Positions 32,188 to 41,162 of a stretch of 64,000 nucleotides of DNA are shown here, piece after piece (position 1 is the stretch's first letter; each line of letters starts with the position of its first letter). A program made the position numbers and the translations under genes. The DNA comes from Truepera radiovictrix DSM 17093 (GTDB lineage Bacteria > Deinococcota > Deinococci > Deinococcales > Trueperaceae). The stretch lies in contig NC_014221.1 of the NCBI RefSeq assembly GCF_000092425.1, positions 1,617,001-1,681,000 of the forward strand, in the 5' to 3' direction. The notes beneath the pieces are model-generated. The model was not told where the DNA came from. It saw only the letters and a list, made by a program, of their open reading frames with translations, and searched no databases.

Positions 32188-35055
32188 CTAGGCCACCCTC
32201 TCGGCGGGCGCGGCGCTCGGCGCGCTCGCCAGACCGCCGTGAAAGCGCAGCGCGAGCGCCTCGGGCAGCGCGAGCGTCGGGTTGGCGTGGGGGTTGAGCC
32301 AGCGCTCGGCGAGCGCCTCCTGGCCCCGCTCCACGAGGCAGCGCCCCCACACGCGGCCGAGCTGCGCCCGAAAAGCGCGCGGCAGGGTGAGCGCCTCGGC
32401 GATCACGTCCCCGGCCGTCTCACCCTGACCGAGGTCGAGCAGCAGCTCGGCCTCGAGCGCCGCGCGCCAGGCGCGCAGACCGGGGTCGGGGGGGAGGGTG
32501 CGCAGGCGGGCGAGGTAGGAGGCCGCCTCCGCCGTCTCGCGCCCGCGCAGCAACGCTTCGGTAAGCGCGAGGCGCAAGGTCACCTTGAGGTAGTCGGGGA
32601 CCGCGTGCTCGAGCCCGCGCAGCACCGCGAGCGCCTGCGGCGCCGGCAGCACGAGCGCGAGGGCGCGGGCGACGTCGAGGTGGAGCGAAGCGTAGCGGTC
32701 GGCGCTCCCAGCGAGCGGCGCGACCTCGTCTAAAAGCTCGCGCAACAACCCCTCGGCGCGCTCGGTCGAACGCAGCGGGCTCTGCACCCCCCGAAAGGGT
32801 GGGCAGTAGGGGTCGCCGGTGGCCCACACGAAGTAGGCGACCGCGAGGCGGTAGCGCGTCCGGCGCGCCCGGTAGCGTGCCTCCTCGAGCCGGGTGGTCG
32901 CCGCCTCGAGGTACCCCCGGTAAAAGGTGTCGGCCGCGGCCGCGAGCTGCAGCGCCTCCCACGGCCGCGCCTGCGCCGACTCGACGACCGCCGCTTCGGA
33001 CTGCACGCGCGCTTTGGTAAAGGGGTCGGGGGCCGCCGCGAGCGCCGCCGAGAACTGCGCGCGCGCCTCCGTAAAACGGCCGCTAAGGCGCAACGCGGTC
33101 CCCAAACGGGCGAGCACCCGCGCGCGCTCCTCGCTAGACACGCTGCTCCCGAGCCGCTGCAGCGCCTCCGAGATGGCGCGCACCCCCCCTACCGGGTCGC
33201 CGAGGCGGGTGCGCAGGTCCCCCTCCTGGTAGCGGGCGCGGCCGACCAAAAGCGGGTTGTGAGCGACCTGTGAAAGGCTCTCGAAGGCCTCGTCGAAGCG
33301 CCCCGCGTCCTTGGCCACGAGCCCGCGCCAGAGCCGCGCGCGGTCCTCCAAAAGGGGGGGGATGGGTAGCTTGAGCGCCCTCTGCACGTGCGCTTCGGCC
33401 TCCGCGTAGGCGCCGCGCCAGCGCGCGAGCGCCGCGCGCACGAGCAGCAGCTCGGCGGCGGCCTCACCCGAGAGCGGGGGCAGCGCCGCGATCAGCGCCG
33501 CCGCCTCGGTAAAACGCCCCTCGTCGATGCGGGCTTCGGCCATCTTGACCCGCGCCCACGCGCTCGCTTGCGGGTCGTGAGAGCTCGAAAGCCGCGCCAG
33601 CGCGCGCTGCGCCTCGGGGTGGGTGTAGTCGCCCAACACGGCGCGGTAGCGCACGACCGCAAACGCGAGCCCGATCTGCGCCTCGGGAGGCCAGCTTTGC
33701 GCCTCCTCCCACAACCCTGGCAGGAGCGCGAGGCGCGAGGGGTCTTCGTTAAGGAGCGCGACGAGCTCGTCGTAAGCGCCCGCCTCTTTGGCGTGGTAGA
33801 GCCAGCGGAAGCGGTTGGGACCGCCGCGGTAGAACGCCAACGCGCGCCGGTGCAGCTCCCTAGGGACCGCTTGGGGTAACAGCGAGCGCAGCGTCACCTT
33901 GACGAAAGCGCCCTCTAGAGGCTCGATGAGCGCCGCTTCGGCTTGCGTCAGCGCCGTCAGGGGGCGCCCCAGGAGCGTTTCGAGGAGCGCCACGGGAACC
34001 GCCGGGTCAGCCTCCGGCGAGAGCGCGGCGAGCGCCTGGAGGAGGGGTTGGAGGGCGGGGTCGCGCTGCAACCGCCCCTCGCCGCCCGCGCCCGCGCGCG
34101 AGCGCTCGAGCAGCGCGAGCCGCGACAGCTCGCCGTAGTTGAGCCCCGCGCGGTTGAGCAGGCTCTCCAACAGGTCGCTCGGAGCGCCCGGCAGCCGCTC
34201 GCTCAAAAAGCGGCGCGCTTCGCGGCGGCTCGGGGGGCGTAGCGGTTTGTACGGGAGGTGCTGCGGCGGTTCGGAGAGCGCGGCGAGGTAGGGCACCTTG
34301 AGCGCCACGAGGAACGGCTCGAGCCACGTGGTGAGCGTCACCTCGGCGCCGTCGGCGCCGCGCAGCGCGACCCCGGCGAGCGTCGCGCGCGCCTCGGCGC
34401 GCAGCAGCAGGGGGCGCTGGGCAGCGTTAAGGTGCGCCGCGAGCTCCCGCCGCAGGTGCTCTTGCAGGGCTGCGCTCTGCGCAAAGGGTTGCTGCGGCGA
34501 GAGCTGCGCGCTCAGGCGTTTGTAGCTGCCAGTGACGCCGAGGGTCTCGGCGAGGACGAAGAGCGCCGGCGAGAGGTCGCGGGCGAGGTTGAGCACCAAG
34601 CTCTCGGGGAGCGCCGCCTGCACCCCCTCGAGCAGGACGCTCTTGCCGGTCGCCGCGCCGCCGACGACGACGAGCTGCGGCCGCGCCCCCGCGCGCACCT
34701 CGCGCACGAAGCGCGCAAAGTGCAGGCGTTTGTCACGCCCCAAAAGCCGCTTTGCCCCCGCGCTGCGGAGCGCTTCGGGTTCGTCGGGCGTGGGGAGGCC
34801 CGCCTCGGCGTAGAGCTCGCGCAGGAGGTCGAAGAGCCGACGCTTCTCCTCGAACGACCCGAGGTCTTTGTAGAGAATGTTGCGGACGCTCCCCCCGCGC
34901 CCGCCGCGCGCCACCACAGCCCGCTCGAGCCAGCGCAGGCTCCCCTTTTTTCCCCAAGCGTCGCGCGTCCCCAGGCGCTCGCGGAGCGGCGCGAGCAGCG
35001 CGAGCCAAGGGGTCTCCTCGGCGGGCGCAGGGCGCTTTTGCATCTGCGTGGTCAT
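32188..35055 (-). CDS. Large P-loop ATPase with TPR-like helical repeats
   Basis: A 955-residue cytoplasmic protein. Residues 20-90 form a basic helical domain of unknown type. Walker A is VVVGGAATGKSVL at about 130-141. The ATPase region runs to about residue 400, and about 500 residues of TPR-like helical pairs follow (ARVKMAEARIDEGRFTEAAA, ARYQEGDLRTRLGDPVGG, RLSGRFTEARAQFSAALAAA). This order resembles STAND signalling ATPases such as MalT, but I see no C-terminal HTH. It may be a Deinococcota-type regulator or scaffold. The ATG at 35055 lacks a strong ribosome site. Confidence 0.7.
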   Translation of the reverse strand: MTTQMQKRPAPAEETPWLALLAPLRERLGTRDAWGKKGSLRWLERAVVARGGRGGSVRNILYKDLGSFEEKRRLFDLLRELYAEAGLPTPDEPEALRSAGAKRLLGRDKRLHFARFVREVRAGARPQLVVVGGAATGKSVLLEGVQAALPESLVLNLARDLSPALFVLAETLGVTGSYKRLSAQLSPQQPFAQSAALQEHLRRELAAHLNAAQRPLLLRAEARATLAGVALRGADGAEVTLTTWLEPFLVALKVPYLAALSEPPQHLPYKPLRPPSRREARRFLSERLPGAPSDLLESLLNRAGLNYGELSRLALLERSRAGAGGEGRLQRDPALQPLLQALAALSPEADPAVPVALLETLLGRPLTALTQAEAALIEPLEGAFVKVTLRSLLPQAVPRELHRRALAFYRGGPNRFRWLYHAKEAGAYDELVALLNEDPSRLALLPGLWEEAQSWPPEAQIGLAFAVVRYRAVLGDYTHPEAQRALARLSSSHDPQASAWARVKMAEARIDEGRFTEAAALIAALPPLSGEAAAELLLVRAALARWRGAYAEAEAHVQRALKLPIPPLLEDRARLWRGLVAKDAGRFDEAFESLSQVAHNPLLVGRARYQEGDLRTRLGDPVGGVRAISEALQRLGSSVSSEERARVLARLGTALRLSGRFTEARAQFSAALAAAPDPFTKARVQSEAAVVESAQARPWEALQLAAAADTFYRGYLEAATTRLEEARYRARRTRYRLAVAYFVWATGDPYCPPFRGVQSPLRSTERAEGLLRELLDEVAPLAGSADRYASLHLDVARALALVLPAPQALAVLRGLEHAVPDYLKVTLRLALTEALLRGRETAEAASYLARLRTLPPDPGLRAWRAALEAELLLDLGQGETAGDVIAEALTLPRAFRAQLGRVWGRCLVERGQEALAERWLNPHANPTLALPEALALRFHGGLASAPSAAPAERVA

Positions 35056-35284
35056 AGCCGTATCATGGCGGCTTTGTGTAGTGACGTCCTCTGTCTACCT
35101 CGAGCGGAGTACACCGCTAGACCGCACGGCGCGTCGCTCTGGCGGCCGATGTGGTACCCAAATACTTAAAGCACCAGTACCCCTTTCTCTACTCATCCCC
35201 CCCTCCCCCTGCTTTAATAGGGCGTATGCTACGTTTGGGGTTGGAGCGTGCTCCAACCAGGGCCGACGGGATAAGGAGGAAGTT

Positions 35285-35578
35285 GTGACGCCAAAACAGC
35301 TTGCCAAGTTGCGTGCGCGCAACGAAGCCGACGTCCGGACCATTCGTAGGCTGCTGTGCGAATACCGCCTGACCGGCGACCGCGAGATGGCGGAGTTCGT
35401 CGAGCACTACACCCGCTCGCTCGAGCTCGACTTTGAGCTCGCCGCCGCCGAGGGGGAGCACGGGCACCTCCAGCGGATCGCCGAGGACATCGAAGCGCTG
35501 CGCGACGACACCGCCCAACGCGTCGAGCGGGCGCGGCTCGGGCGCGCGGCCAGCAGCTCACGGCCGCTCGTCTGCTGA
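35285..35578 (+). CDS. Small helical protein of unknown function
   Basis: A 97-residue protein starting at GTG after a very strong AAGGAGGA (35274-35281). The frame is open much further upstream but without coding character. The sequence is mostly amphipathic helix, with KLRARNEADVRTIRRLLCEY and LELDFELAAAEGEHGHLQR as the clearest stretches, and one Cys near residue 27. I do not recognise a family. It is expressed away from the large ATPase. TATGCT near 35225 may be its -10 box. Confidence 0.6.
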   Translation: MTPKQLAKLRARNEADVRTIRRLLCEYRLTGDREMAEFVEHYTRSLELDFELAAAEGEHGHLQRIAEDIEALRDDTAQRVERARLGRAASSSRPLVC

Positions 35579-35640
35579 CGCCCGCCCCGTAGCCTTCACC
35601 CCTGTGCTGTGACGACACGCCCGCGGGGTTCGAGCATTAA

Positions 35641-35674
35641 GGCTTCGTGAAGCCCAAGATTGTAAGCTGGGCTT
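35641..35674. promoter_or_regulatory. Two mutually exclusive hairpins overlapping a -35 box
   Basis: GGCTTC-GT-GAAGCC (35641-35654) and AAGCCCA (35650-35656) with TGGGCTT (35668-35674) share bases, so only one can form. The second reaches into the TTTACA -35 box at 35673, suggesting an operator or an upstream attenuator. Confidence 0.45.
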
Positions 35675-35702
35675 TACACACCTCTGCGCCCTGCTGTATA
35701 CT
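35673..35702 (+). promoter_or_regulatory. Sigma-70-type promoter of the small RNA
   Basis: TTTACA (35673-35678), 18-base spacer, TATACT (35697-35702). It is one of the best promoter matches in the window, and no coding frame follows it. Confidence 0.65.
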
Positions 35703-35708
35703 TAGCGC

Positions 35709-35775
35709 AAGCTTTGAGGGTAGAGCTCCACACCCGCTGCCCCCCGGTGGAGATCCTCTCAAAGCTTCTTTTTTT
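35709..35775 (+). ncRNA. Candidate 67-nt hairpin small RNA
   Basis: The predicted start 7 bases after TATACT coincides with the first base of a perfect 10-bp stem, AAGCTTTGAG (35709-35718) with CTCAAAGCTT (35758-35767). An inner stem CTCCAC (35726-35731) pairs with GTGGAG (35747-35752) around a C-rich loop. Seven Ts (35769-35775) follow the outer stem, as in an intrinsic terminator. The whole transcript would therefore be one closed hairpin. It matches no RNA family I know. A plain terminator is the alternative, but the promoter immediately in front argues for a separate RNA. Confidence 0.5.
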
Positions 35776-36001
35776 GCCCGCCGTGACCAGGTCTTCGCGG
35801 GGCGCGCCGCTAAGGCACCCCTAACCGCGCTCACAGCGCCGACGCCACGGCTCAGCACGGGAGTGACACGGCGTTTTTCGGTTGCCCGCAGTTGTTGGTT
35901 ACCCATCGTGCAGAGCGCCCGCGCGTCGCTGGCACCCTGTAGACGCCCCCCTCGGCTGAAACGAAACGCGAGTAGCTGGGCCCCGCCACCGGAGGAGGCG
36001 G

Positions 36002-36676
36002 CTACTCCTCGGCGTAACCCTGTTTGCGCGCCCACACCACCGCCTCGGCGCGCGAGTGCACCCCGAGTTTGTCTTAGATGCGCGAGATGTAGTTGCGCAC
36101 GGTCTGCTCAGCCAGGTCGAACTCGGCGGCGATGCGGCGGTTGTCCCAACCGCGGGCGATGCCCACAAGCATCTCGACCTCGCGGGGGGTGAAGTCGGTC
36201 GGGGAGGGCGCCCGATCGTTGCCGTCGACGAGCTTTTGCACCACCGCCCGGCTGAAATAGGTGCCGCCCCGAGCGAGCGCCGTCAGCGCCTGGAGCAGCG
36301 CCTCGGTGGCCTCGTCTTTGAGGAGGTAGCCGTCGACCCCCGCGCTCACCATCCCGCGCACATAGGTGTCGTCGTCGTAGGCGGTGAGCACGAGCACGCG
36401 GGTGCGGGGGGCGCGGGCGCGGACCGCGGCGAGCGTCTCGAGGGGCGAGGGGCCGGGCATGCTGAGGTCCAGGAGCAGCACGTCCGGCTGCTGCGCGGCG
36501 CAGAGGCGCTGCGCCTCGAAACCGTCCGTCGCCTCACCGACGAGCTCGATGTGCGCCTCCCCGGCGAGGGTCGCTCGGATGCCGGAGCGCACGAGCGGGT
36601 GGTCGTCGGCGAGGAGCACCCGCAGCTTGCGCGGTGCAGGACTGGATGTCGGGGCGCCGTCGCCCGTTTCGCTCAC
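36002..36676 (-). pseudogene. NarL/LuxR-type response regulator interrupted by an in-frame TAA
   Basis: A receiver domain with ADDHPLVRSG, the phospho-acceptor Asp in LLLDLSMPG (residue 70), and YLLKDEA is followed by a LuxR-type HTH starting FTPREVEMLVGIARG. Translation stops after residue 200 at TAA (36076-36074), within TVRNYISRI. The same frame then continues without error as DKLGVHSRAEAVVWARKQGY and ends at TAG (36004-36002). The missing residue corresponds to a Tyr (TAC) in the homologous PAS-LuxR protein at 58380. So this is a single-base nonsense change, a sequencing error or a readthrough site. The start GTG has AAGGAGG. No sensor kinase is adjacent. Confidence 0.85.
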
Positions 36677-36984
36677 GCTGACCTCCTTGCGCTACTCGCT
36701 GCCGCAGCCCGCGCCCCCGCACCCGTCGTCGTACCCGACCCGTAGTCGCCCCTCGCGGCGACGAAGCGTGGCGCTGGGCGCTCACGGTACGGTCTGTCGT
36801 CCCCGTATCCCCCGCCCACACACCACGACCCACACCACGGCGGACAACGCGCGCGTCTCGGCGTGATCCAAGCCGTGCGCGAGGCGCTGCTGCAGCGCCT
36901 CGAGTTGCGTGCAGGGCGACGCTCTTTAGCGTGCAGCCGACCAAATGATACCCACTCTCGCAAGGGGTGGCAACCGCCGCGAGG
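36677..36984. other. 308-base gap upstream of the response regulator
   Basis: Frames on both strands are short or have unlikely composition. No hairpin or strong promoter is evident apart from the AAGGAGG for the downstream GTG. It could be the remnant of a lost partner kinase gene, but I see no kinase motif. Confidence 0.4.
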
Positions 36985-37683
36985 CTACGGGAGCGGGCGC
37001 ACCCGCCCCTGGAGAGCGTGAAGCCGCCCATAGGCGTCGCGCACGCGCAGCCGCCCGTGGGCGTCGACCCCGTCGGCGACGCCGGTGACCTCGCCGCGCG
37101 GCGTGCTCACGCAGACCCGCCCCCCCGCGAGGAGGTCAAAGGGGGCGAAGGCGCTCGGGAGGTCGAAGTGCGCGTCGTTAAGGTGCTCTAGGCCGCGCTG
37201 CAACCCCTCGAGCACGACCGCGTGCACCGCCTCCAGGTCCCACCCACGTAACCCGACCGCCCCCGGCGGTACGGGGTTGTCGACGTTGAGGCCGACGCCT
37301 ATGAGCAGGTGCCCGCGCAGCGCCTCGACGAGCAGACCGGCGAGCTTTTGGCGGCGGTAAAAGAGGTCGTTGGGCCACTTGATCTGCACCCGCGCGCCGT
37401 AGCGCGGCAGCGTCTGCGCCAGACCGAGCGCCAACACGAGCGCAGCGTACGAGGGGGGGTGGGGTGCCAGGTAGCGCACCGCGAGCGTCTGGTACGACCC
37501 TCCAGCGGCGCTCGCCCAGTCGCGCGCGCGCGACCCGCGCCCGCTCTCCTGGACGCGGGCGCGCACCACGAGCCCGTGAACCGCTTCGCCCGCCTCGAGC
37601 CGCCGGCGCAGCTCGTCTTGGGTCGAGTCGAGGCGGTCGAAGGCGAGGATGCGTAGCGCCAGCTCCTCCACAGTCTCGTCCAC
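36985..37683 (-). CDS. birA: Biotin--[acetyl-CoA-carboxylase] ligase without HTH domain
   Basis: Attaches biotin to the biotin carboxyl carrier protein via biotinyl-5'-AMP. The 232-residue protein starts at the catalytic domain, with LDSTQDELRRRLEAGE, ARVQESGRGSRARDW (the RGR-type biotin/ATP loop), IKWPNDLFYRRQKLAGLLVE, and IGVGLNVDNP. There is no N-terminal DNA-binding domain, so it is the simple class that does not repress biotin genes. A small SH3-like C-terminal domain is present. The GTG lies 7 bases after the smc stop, so smc and birA are one transcript. Confidence 0.9.
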   Translation of the reverse strand: MDETVEELALRILAFDRLDSTQDELRRRLEAGEAVHGLVVRARVQESGRGSRARDWASAAGGSYQTLAVRYLAPHPPSYAALVLALGLAQTLPRYGARVQIKWPNDLFYRRQKLAGLLVEALRGHLLIGVGLNVDNPVPPGAVGLRGWDLEAVHAVVLEGLQRGLEHLNDAHFDLPSAFAPFDLLAGGRVCVSTPRGEVTGVADGVDAHGRLRVRDAYGRLHALQGRVRPLP

Positions 37684-37690
37684 AGCCCCC

Positions 37691-40600
37691 TTAAGCCGCC
37701 CGCTCGCGGCGGATGCTAAAGACGCGGCTCACCCCGCGCTCGGTCGTCACCCCCCAGAGCGCCCCCGCCGTCTCCATCGTCGCTTTCTGGTGGGTGATGA
37801 GGATAAACTGCGTCCCGCGGCGCGACAGCTCCGACAAAAAGGTGCAGAAGCGGCGGATGTTGGCCTCGTCGAGGGGGGCGTCGACCTCGTCGAGCACGGC
37901 CAGCGGCAGCCCCGCGGGTCCTGAACCCGGTTGCGGAGCGCAGAGGGCGAACAAAAAGGCAAGCGCCCCCATCGTCCGTTCGCCGACCGACAGCAGCGAG
38001 AGCGAACGCGTCGTCTTACCGGGGGGTTGCAGCGCGAGCTTGAGCCCGCTCGGCCGACCATCCTCCCAGAGGAGCTCGGTGCTGGCGGCCGCGCCGCGCC
38101 CGAAGAGGTGTTCGGCGTAGCGCGCGAAGTCCTCACTGAGCTGCGCCGCGCCCGCTACTAGGCGCGCTCTCACCGTCTCGTCGAGTTCGGCCACGACCGC
38201 GTGCAGCTCGCGCACAGCGCGCTCCCCCTCGCCGCGCTGCGCGTCGAGCGCCGTGAGGCGTTCGCGCAGCGCGGCGAGCTCGGTGGCCGCGCGGTGGTTG
38301 ACCGGCCCGAGCGCTGCGAGGCGCGCTTCGGCCGCCGCGAGGCGCTCGCGCAGCGTCCGCGCGGGCGCCTCCAGAGGCGCGAGGCCGGGCGGAAACGCTG
38401 CGAGCTCCGCCTCGGCGGCTTCGAGCGCCGCCTCGCGGCGCGCCACGGTGAGATTGAGCGCCTCGAGCTCACCCCTTTGCGCCGCCTGCTGCTGGCTGAG
38501 GTGCTCGAGCGCCCCCTCGGCCTCCCGCTCGCGCGCGCGCGCCGCCGCAAGCGCCACGTGGGGGGCGTCGGGGTCGGTGGGCAGCGCCGCGCGGGCGGCC
38601 TCCAAGGCCGCTGCGGCCTCCGCCTCGGCGTCTGCGGCCGCCGCCTGCGCGGCGCGGAGTTCGGCCGCGCGCGCGCGCAGCGCGCCGAGCCGGGCGCGCG
38701 TCTCGTCGAAGTGGCGCCGCGCCGCCTCGTAGCTCGAGCGCCGCTCGAGCCACACGGCGAGCGCCCGCTGCGCCTCAGCTACCGCGCGCTGCGCCGCCGA
38801 AGCGCCCTCGCGCGCCCCTTGCAGGCGCGCTGTGGCCGCCTCGAGCGCCCCCTCCAGGGCGCCGAGGTCACCCCCCGGCAGCGGCGGCGGCGGCTCGAGC
38901 CCACGGGTCGCCGCCTCCAGGGCGCGGCGGCGCCGCTCGAGGTCGGCCTCGAGCGAGGCGCGCGCGGCCGCCGCCTCGCGCAGCTTGGCGTCCTCGGCGC
39001 GCGCTGCCTCGAGCGCCCGCTCGGCGCGCTCGCGCGCCTCGCGCAGCGCCCTTAGCGTCCCCTGCTGCGCGACGAGCGCCGCCTCGGCCTCCGCCGCCGC
39101 CCCTTCGGCGGCCGCAGCCTCCTCCTCGGCACCTTTGAGCTCAGCCGCCGCCCCCAAGACGAGGCCCGCGGTCTGCGGACGCCCGCCGGAGAGGGCGCCG
39201 TAGGCTTCGAGGACGTCCCCTTCGAGGGTGACCATGCGCGGCCGCTGCGGGTAGCGCCGCGCGAGCGCGACCCCCGCGTCGAGGGTCGTCACGAGCAGCG
39301 TCGCCCCCAGCAGGTTTTCCACCACCGCCGCGAAACGCGCGTCACAGCGAACGAGCTCGCTGCAGCGGCCGATCACCGCCCCTTCGGCGAGCAGCTCGGG
39401 GGCGACGCGGGTGCTGCGCGCCTGGATGAGGTCTAAAGGCAGCACGGTGACCCACCCCCCCGCGCGCCGGACGTGCGCGAGCACCGCCTGCGCGACCTCC
39501 GCAGAGGCCACCACGACGTTTTCGGCGCGGCGCCCGAGGGCGCTCGCGAGCGCGACGCGGTAGCGCTCCGGCACCGCGATGAGGTCGGCGACCGACCCGA
39601 AGACGCCCGCGATCCCCGACGTCAGGGCGCTCTTGGGGCCCTGGGTGTAGCCGCGGCGCGCCTCGAAAGCGGCGCGCAGCCGCGCGGCGGCCGTGCGCTT
39701 CGCCTGGTGCTCGGCGACCGCCGCCGCGTGCCGCCCCTGCAGCGCTACGACCGCCTCCTGGGCGGTGGCGAGCGCGCGCAGCGCGCGTTCGCGCTCGGCC
39801 TGCGCCGCTTCGAGGGCCGCCGCGGCGTCGCCCTGCGCCGCCTGCGAGGCCGCCGCGCGCGCCTCGAGGGCGGCCTCGTCGGCGGCGAGCGCCGCGCGCT
39901 GCTTTTCGAGCGCCTCGAGCTGCGCTTGGTAGCGCGAGCGCGCCGCGCGCGCGTCGGCGTCGCGGCGCTGCGCCTCGCGGAGCGCCGCCGCTCGGGCAGC
40001 GACCTCCTCCTCCAACGTGGCGAGCGCCGCCTGTGTCTCGGCTGCCTGCGCCTCGGCCGTTTGCAGGCGGTCGCGCAGGGTCGCTTCGTCCCCTTCGGGG
40101 GGCTCGGGCGGGGTGAGCGCCTCGCCGGCGGTGACGTCGCGCGCGACGCGCGCGGCCTCTTCGGCGAGGGCGGCGCGGCGCGCCCCGAGCGACGCCAGCC
40201 GCTCCTCGGCGAGGCGCACGTCGGCGCGCCGCGCCGCGTGCTGCGCGACGGCGGCCCGCAACGCCGCCTCGGCGGCCTCCGACGCCGCGCGCGCCGCGCG
40301 GCGCTCAGCCTCGGCCTCGACGAGCGCTTCGCGCCCCGCCGCGACAGCCTCCTCGAGCTCGGCGCGGCGCGCGCGCAACCCCTTAAGCTCCTCCCGAAGC
40401 CCCCGCACGCGGCCGTGGGCGAGCGAAAAGCGCACCTGCAAGCGCTCGCGTTCGGCCGCGGCGGCGCTCGCGGCGTCGGCGGCCTCGCGCTCCAGACCCG
40501 AGAGGCGCGCCGCGAGCTCGCCGCGCAGATCCCCTAAACGCGCGAGGTGCTCCTGCGCCTCGGCGAGGCGCGCCAGGGTCGTCTCGCGGCGCGCGGCGAG

Positions 40601-41086
40601 GCGGGCGACACCGACGCTCTCGGCGAGGAAGGCGAGCAGCTTGGGCGGGTCAGCCATGAGCACGCTGCCGACCTCCCCTTGCCCGATGACCGCCAATGCG
40701 CCGCGCCCGAGCCCGCTGCCCGCGAGCGCCTCCTCGAGGTCCAAAAAGCGCGCCGCGCGCCCCCCGAGGCGCAGCTGGCTCTCACCGCTACGCAGCAGCG
40801 TGCGCGACACGCAGAGCGTCTCGCCCTCGCGCTCGAACTCGAGCTGCACCTCGGCGAACCCCAAGCTGCGTTTGCCCGCCGAACCGTGAAAGATGAGCTC
40901 GGTCTTGTCGCCCGCGCGAAACGCCTCCGCCCGCCCCCCACCGGTCGCCCAGCGCAGCGCGTCGATCAGGTTGGATTTGCCCGAACCGTTGGGCCCGACG
41001 ATCGCCGTGACCCCTTCGGTGAACTCCAAGGTGGTGCGGTCGGCGAAGCTTTTAAAACCCTGCAAGGTGAGCGAGGTCAGGCGCAC
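37691..41086 (-). CDS. smc: Chromosome segregation protein SMC
   Basis: A 1131-residue condensin ATPase. Walker A is IVGPNGSGKSNLIDALRW at residues 30-47. Two long Ala/Arg/Glu-rich coiled-coil arms flank a hinge near residues 490-640 (VFGSVADLIAVPERYRVAL onward). Walker B is PLAVLDEVDAPLDEANI near the C-terminus. The ABC signature reads SLLSVGERTM, where most SMCs have SGGE, so the central glycine is valine. Coiled-coil composition is highly Ala-rich. The GTG start has TACACT 7 bases upstream, a leaderless arrangement. birA follows directly. Confidence 0.95.
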   Translation of the reverse strand: MRLTSLTLQGFKSFADRTTLEFTEGVTAIVGPNGSGKSNLIDALRWATGGGRAEAFRAGDKTELIFHGSAGKRSLGFAEVQLEFEREGETLCVSRTLLRSGESQLRLGGRAARFLDLEEALAGSGLGRGALAVIGQGEVGSVLMADPPKLLAFLAESVGVARLAARRETTLARLAEAQEHLARLGDLRGELAARLSGLEREAADAASAAAAERERLQVRFSLAHGRVRGLREELKGLRARRAELEEAVAAGREALVEAEAERRAARAASEAAEAALRAAVAQHAARRADVRLAEERLASLGARRAALAEEAARVARDVTAGEALTPPEPPEGDEATLRDRLQTAEAQAAETQAALATLEEEVAARAAALREAQRRDADARAARSRYQAQLEALEKQRAALAADEAALEARAAASQAAQGDAAAALEAAQAERERALRALATAQEAVVALQGRHAAAVAEHQAKRTAAARLRAAFEARRGYTQGPKSALTSGIAGVFGSVADLIAVPERYRVALASALGRRAENVVVASAEVAQAVLAHVRRAGGWVTVLPLDLIQARSTRVAPELLAEGAVIGRCSELVRCDARFAAVVENLLGATLLVTTLDAGVALARRYPQRPRMVTLEGDVLEAYGALSGGRPQTAGLVLGAAAELKGAEEEAAAAEGAAAEAEAALVAQQGTLRALREARERAERALEAARAEDAKLREAAAARASLEADLERRRRALEAATRGLEPPPPLPGGDLGALEGALEAATARLQGAREGASAAQRAVAEAQRALAVWLERRSSYEAARRHFDETRARLGALRARAAELRAAQAAAADAEAEAAAALEAARAALPTDPDAPHVALAAARAREREAEGALEHLSQQQAAQRGELEALNLTVARREAALEAAEAELAAFPPGLAPLEAPARTLRERLAAAEARLAALGPVNHRAATELAALRERLTALDAQRGEGERAVRELHAVVAELDETVRARLVAGAAQLSEDFARYAEHLFGRGAAASTELLWEDGRPSGLKLALQPPGKTTRSLSLLSVGERTMGALAFLFALCAPQPGSGPAGLPLAVLDEVDAPLDEANIRRFCTFLSELSRRGTQFILITHQKATMETAGALWGVTTERGVSRVFSIRRERAA

Positions 41087-41093
41087 GGGCCCC

Positions 41094-41099
41094 AGTGTA
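41094..41099 (-). promoter_or_regulatory. Leaderless -10 box of smc
   Basis: TACACT on the minus strand, 7 bases before the GTG at 41086. Repeat copy C is centred about 83 bases upstream. Confidence 0.5.
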
Positions 41100-41162
41100 A
41101 CAAGCCGTAGCCCCGACGCGGCCGCCAGGCGCGCCTACGGCGACTGAGGCCGCGGCATTTAG

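Larger units (their letters stand above)
35579..36001. other. 423-base gap holding hairpins and a small RNA gene
   Basis: No protein gene is supported here. 35641-35674 holds two overlapping hairpins, 35673-35775 a promoter and hairpin RNA, and the rest (35776-36001) shows nothing I can name. An antisense frame at 35637-36035 lacks coding features. Confidence 0.5.

Noticed and set aside
35619-35636. tRNA T-loop-like GGTTCGA
   Set aside because: There is no matching acceptor, D or anticodon arm around it.
35637-36035. Minus-strand frame of about 130 codons
   Set aside because: It runs through the small RNA promoter and hairpin and the end of the response regulator. Residue make-up is not protein-like.
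36534-37031. Minus-strand frame overlapping the response regulator start
   Set aside because: Different frame from both neighbours, Arg/Gly-rich, no motif. Treated as a shadow frame.
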